Part shown: in pieces, positions 62,782-64,000 of the stretch
Layout of the letters: each line of letters begins with the position of its first letter
How positions within the stretch are numbered: position 1 is the stretch's first letter
Assembly: GCA_000421085.1 (NCBI GenBank)
Contig: ATWE01000005.1
Coordinates: forward strand, 1 to 64,000
Reading direction: 5' to 3'
Length of the DNA stretch: 64,000 nt
From: Ensifer sp. USDA 6670
Lineage (GTDB): Bacteria > Pseudomonadota > Alphaproteobacteria > Rhizobiales > Rhizobiaceae
Made by a program: the position numbers and the translations under genes
Notes under the pieces: model-generated
Seen by the model: the letters and a program-made list of their open reading frames with translations, nothing else
Databases searched by the model: none
Told to the model about the DNA's origin: nothing

Positions 62782-62879
62782 ATGTTCGTCAATGGTTATT
62801 ATGAACCTACTGCGGCCGTCGAGGAATGGGAGCCTCGACATGCCGACACGAGAAACCCGAACCTTGCCGGATCCTCGCC

Positions 62880-63758
62880 ATGGCGAAGCAGAACACCGTA
62901 TTCAAGGATGCCTTCAACCGCTGCCTTAAGCTGTTCGCGGAGACCTCCACGCTTCCGTCCGAACCGGAGCTCGGGCAGGCGCTCGGCGTCAGCCGCACGA
63001 CCGTGCGCGCCATACTGACGCGTTGCGAGGAACTGAGCCTCATCGCCTGGGACAAGCGCAGCAAGACGGTGCTGAGAAGACCTGAGCCCTCGGACTACTT
63101 CCCGACCGCGGAGACCGATTCGCTCGCCGAAAGGATCGAGCGGAGCTTCATGCGCCGGATTCTGGCTGGCGGTGCCGAGCCCGGCATGCAGATCAACGAG
63201 CTCGAGCTTGCCCGCGAAATCGGTGCCGGGACGACCAGCGTGCGCGAATTCCTGATCCGCTTCAGCCGTTTCGGGCTGATCGAGAAACGGCCGAACAGCC
63301 ATTGGGTTCTCAAGGGATTCACGCGCGAATTCGCACTCGAGCTGACGGAAGTGAGGGAGATGTTCGAGCTGCGCTCGGCCGCCCGCTTCGTCTCCCTTCC
63401 CGACCATGACCCGGCCTGGGAGGAGCTGAAGAAGATCGAGGCGGTGCATCGGGAGATTCTCGCCGACATCGACAATCGCTACAGCGAATTTTCCGAACTC
63501 GACGAGCGCCTCCACCTGCTGGTGCACAAATCGTCGAGCAACCGCTTCATCATCGACTTCTACGATGTCATCGCCATCGTCTTTCACTATCACTACCAGT
63601 GGAACAAGGCGAACGCGCGGGAGCGCAACGCCCGGGCGCTGGAGGAGCATCTCGACTATATCGCCGCCCTGCAATCGCGCGATCCGGCGCTCGCCGACCA
63701 GGCCTGCCGGCGACACCTGAAATCGGCGCGGGAGACGCTGCTGCAGTCGATTCCGTAG
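62880..63758 (+). CDS. FCD-domain transcriptional regulator with two winged-helix domains
   Basis: This regulator has 292 residues and belongs to the FadR/FCD branch of GntR. Unusually, two winged-helix domains can be seen. The first (about 1-65) contains SEPELGQALGVSRTTVRAIL; the second (about 80-150) contains INELELAREIGAGTTSVREFL and FGLIEKRP. An FCD ligand-binding domain follows (about 155-290), with DERLHLLVHK, HYHYQW and EEHLDYIAAL supplying candidate metal ligands. It is divergent from the sugar operon and probably represses it, released by a pathway sugar acid. ATG at 62880 is chosen; ATG at 62826 is in frame. Confidence 0.85.
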   Translation: MAKQNTVFKDAFNRCLKLFAETSTLPSEPELGQALGVSRTTVRAILTRCEELSLIAWDKRSKTVLRRPEPSDYFPTAETDSLAERIERSFMRRILAGGAEPGMQINELELAREIGAGTTSVREFLIRFSRFGLIEKRPNSHWVLKGFTREFALELTEVREMFELRSAARFVSLPDHDPAWEELKKIEAVHREILADIDNRYSEFSELDERLHLLVHKSSSNRFIIDFYDVIAIVFHYHYQWNKANARERNARALEEHLDYIAALQSRDPALADQACRRHLKSARETLLQSIP

Positions 63759-63760
63759 GT

Positions 63761-63794
63761 CACCATGACTTCAGGTCGGATCGACCTGCGATTG
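63761..63794. repeat. palindromic repeat with CGACCT core, copy 3 (inverted)
   Basis: CACCATGACTTCAGGTCGG and TCGACCTGCG form an imperfect palindrome two bases after the regulator stop. Its reverse complement matches 52283-52316 closely. Confidence 0.5.
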
Positions 63795-63816
63795 GGGGAT
63801 GCTCCATTTCCCTTTA

Positions 63817-63907
63817 TCCGTGCTTGTCACAGGGATCCCGCAGCGCCACGGAAAAGTTCTTTCAGCCCAAGGACTTGGGCCGGCTGGATTCCTGTGACAA
63901 GCACAGG
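63817..63907. repeat. nested hairpin repeat
   Basis: GTGCTTGTCACAGG (63820-63833) and CCTGTGACAAGCAC (63891-63904) are a perfect 14-base inverted repeat. Inside it GCCCAAG (63865-63871) pairs with CTTGGGC (63874-63880). I recognise the combination as a dispersed element in Sinorhizobium genomes. No gene is visible from 63759 to the window end. Confidence 0.6.
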
Positions 63908-64000
63908 AATGAGGATCGGGAAACCTTCGCCGTAAAGCAACGACGAGGCGCAAAATCGATCAATAGCCGGATTCCGTCCGCACCGGTCCGCCCTCTCCAA

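Noticed and set aside
1-64000. CRISPR arrays, insertion sequences, prophage, tRNA genes
   Set aside because: I saw no regularly spaced repeats, transposase, integrase, phage structural genes or tRNA cloverleaf sequences in the window.

Overview
The window is about 62-63% G+C and is packed with complete, ordinary-looking chromosomal genes. Gene content and order (actS-actR, hslV-hslU, a his cluster with coaA, pckA next to chvI-chvG-hprK-manX-ptsH, ahcY, addB-addA, trpF-trpB-trpA-accD-folC, phaZ) point to an alphaproteobacterium of the Rhizobiaceae. Sinorhizobium/Ensifer is the most likely genus. This assignment comes from remembered synteny and protein lengths (for example PckA 536, AhcY 466 and ChvG 595 residues), not from a database search. 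I see no insertion sequence, prophage, CRISPR array, tRNA gene or integrase.

Layout. 1-330: leader and promoter of a ribosomal RNA operon that reads left out of the window. 622-4213: an ABC importer of the YnjBCD type. 4213-6675: the helicase HrpB. 6851-8922: the redox/acid two-component pair ActS-ActR, then MmcB and an L,D-transpeptidase lipoprotein. 10471-17505, mostly minus strand: malate synthase G, a hydantoinase-family protein, a cytochrome P450 and a DUF1402 secreted protein. 17713-20085: hslV, an acetyltransferase gene and hslU, overlapping on the minus strand. 20407-25099: the plus-strand operon hisB-DUF2628-hisH-hisA-hisF-hisE-coaA. 25242-27075: AlkB, a BON-LysM protein and ArfB. 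27179-33101: pckA, divergent from the envelope-stress regulators chvI-chvG and the regulatory PTS genes hprK-manX-ptsH. 33258-34658: ahcY with an operator-like palindrome and a structured leader.

34960-46847, plus strand: a DivL-type kinase with tyrosine at the phosphoacceptor position, a TsaE-AmgK fusion, MurU, AddB, AddA and thioredoxin. 47097-52160, minus strand: trpF-trpB-trpA-accD-folC. 52353-55046, minus strand: a YgjP-type metalloprotease, a DUF2852 protein and the PHB depolymerase PhaZ. 55311-63758: a sugar uptake and oxidation operon (UxaA-type dehydratase, aldo-keto reductase, RbsB/RbsA/RbsC-type importer, zinc dehydrogenase) divergent from an FCD-type regulator that carries two winged-helix domains.

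Several genes belong to shared circuits: redox control (ActSR), envelope stress (ChvGI) next to the nitrogen/carbon PTS (HprK, EIIA-Man, HPr), gluconeogenesis (PckA), cell-cycle control (DivL) and peptidoglycan recycling (AmgK-MurU). Intergenic spaces hold at least four families of short palindromic repeats of the kind scattered through rhizobial chromosomes, and two near-matches to the ParB site parS. I did not find a clearly new multi-gene defence or mobile system. The strongest leads are the double winged-helix regulator and its operon, the DivL tyrosine, the TsaE-AmgK fusion, the ahcY leader and the repeat hairpin that abuts the actR ribosome-binding site.
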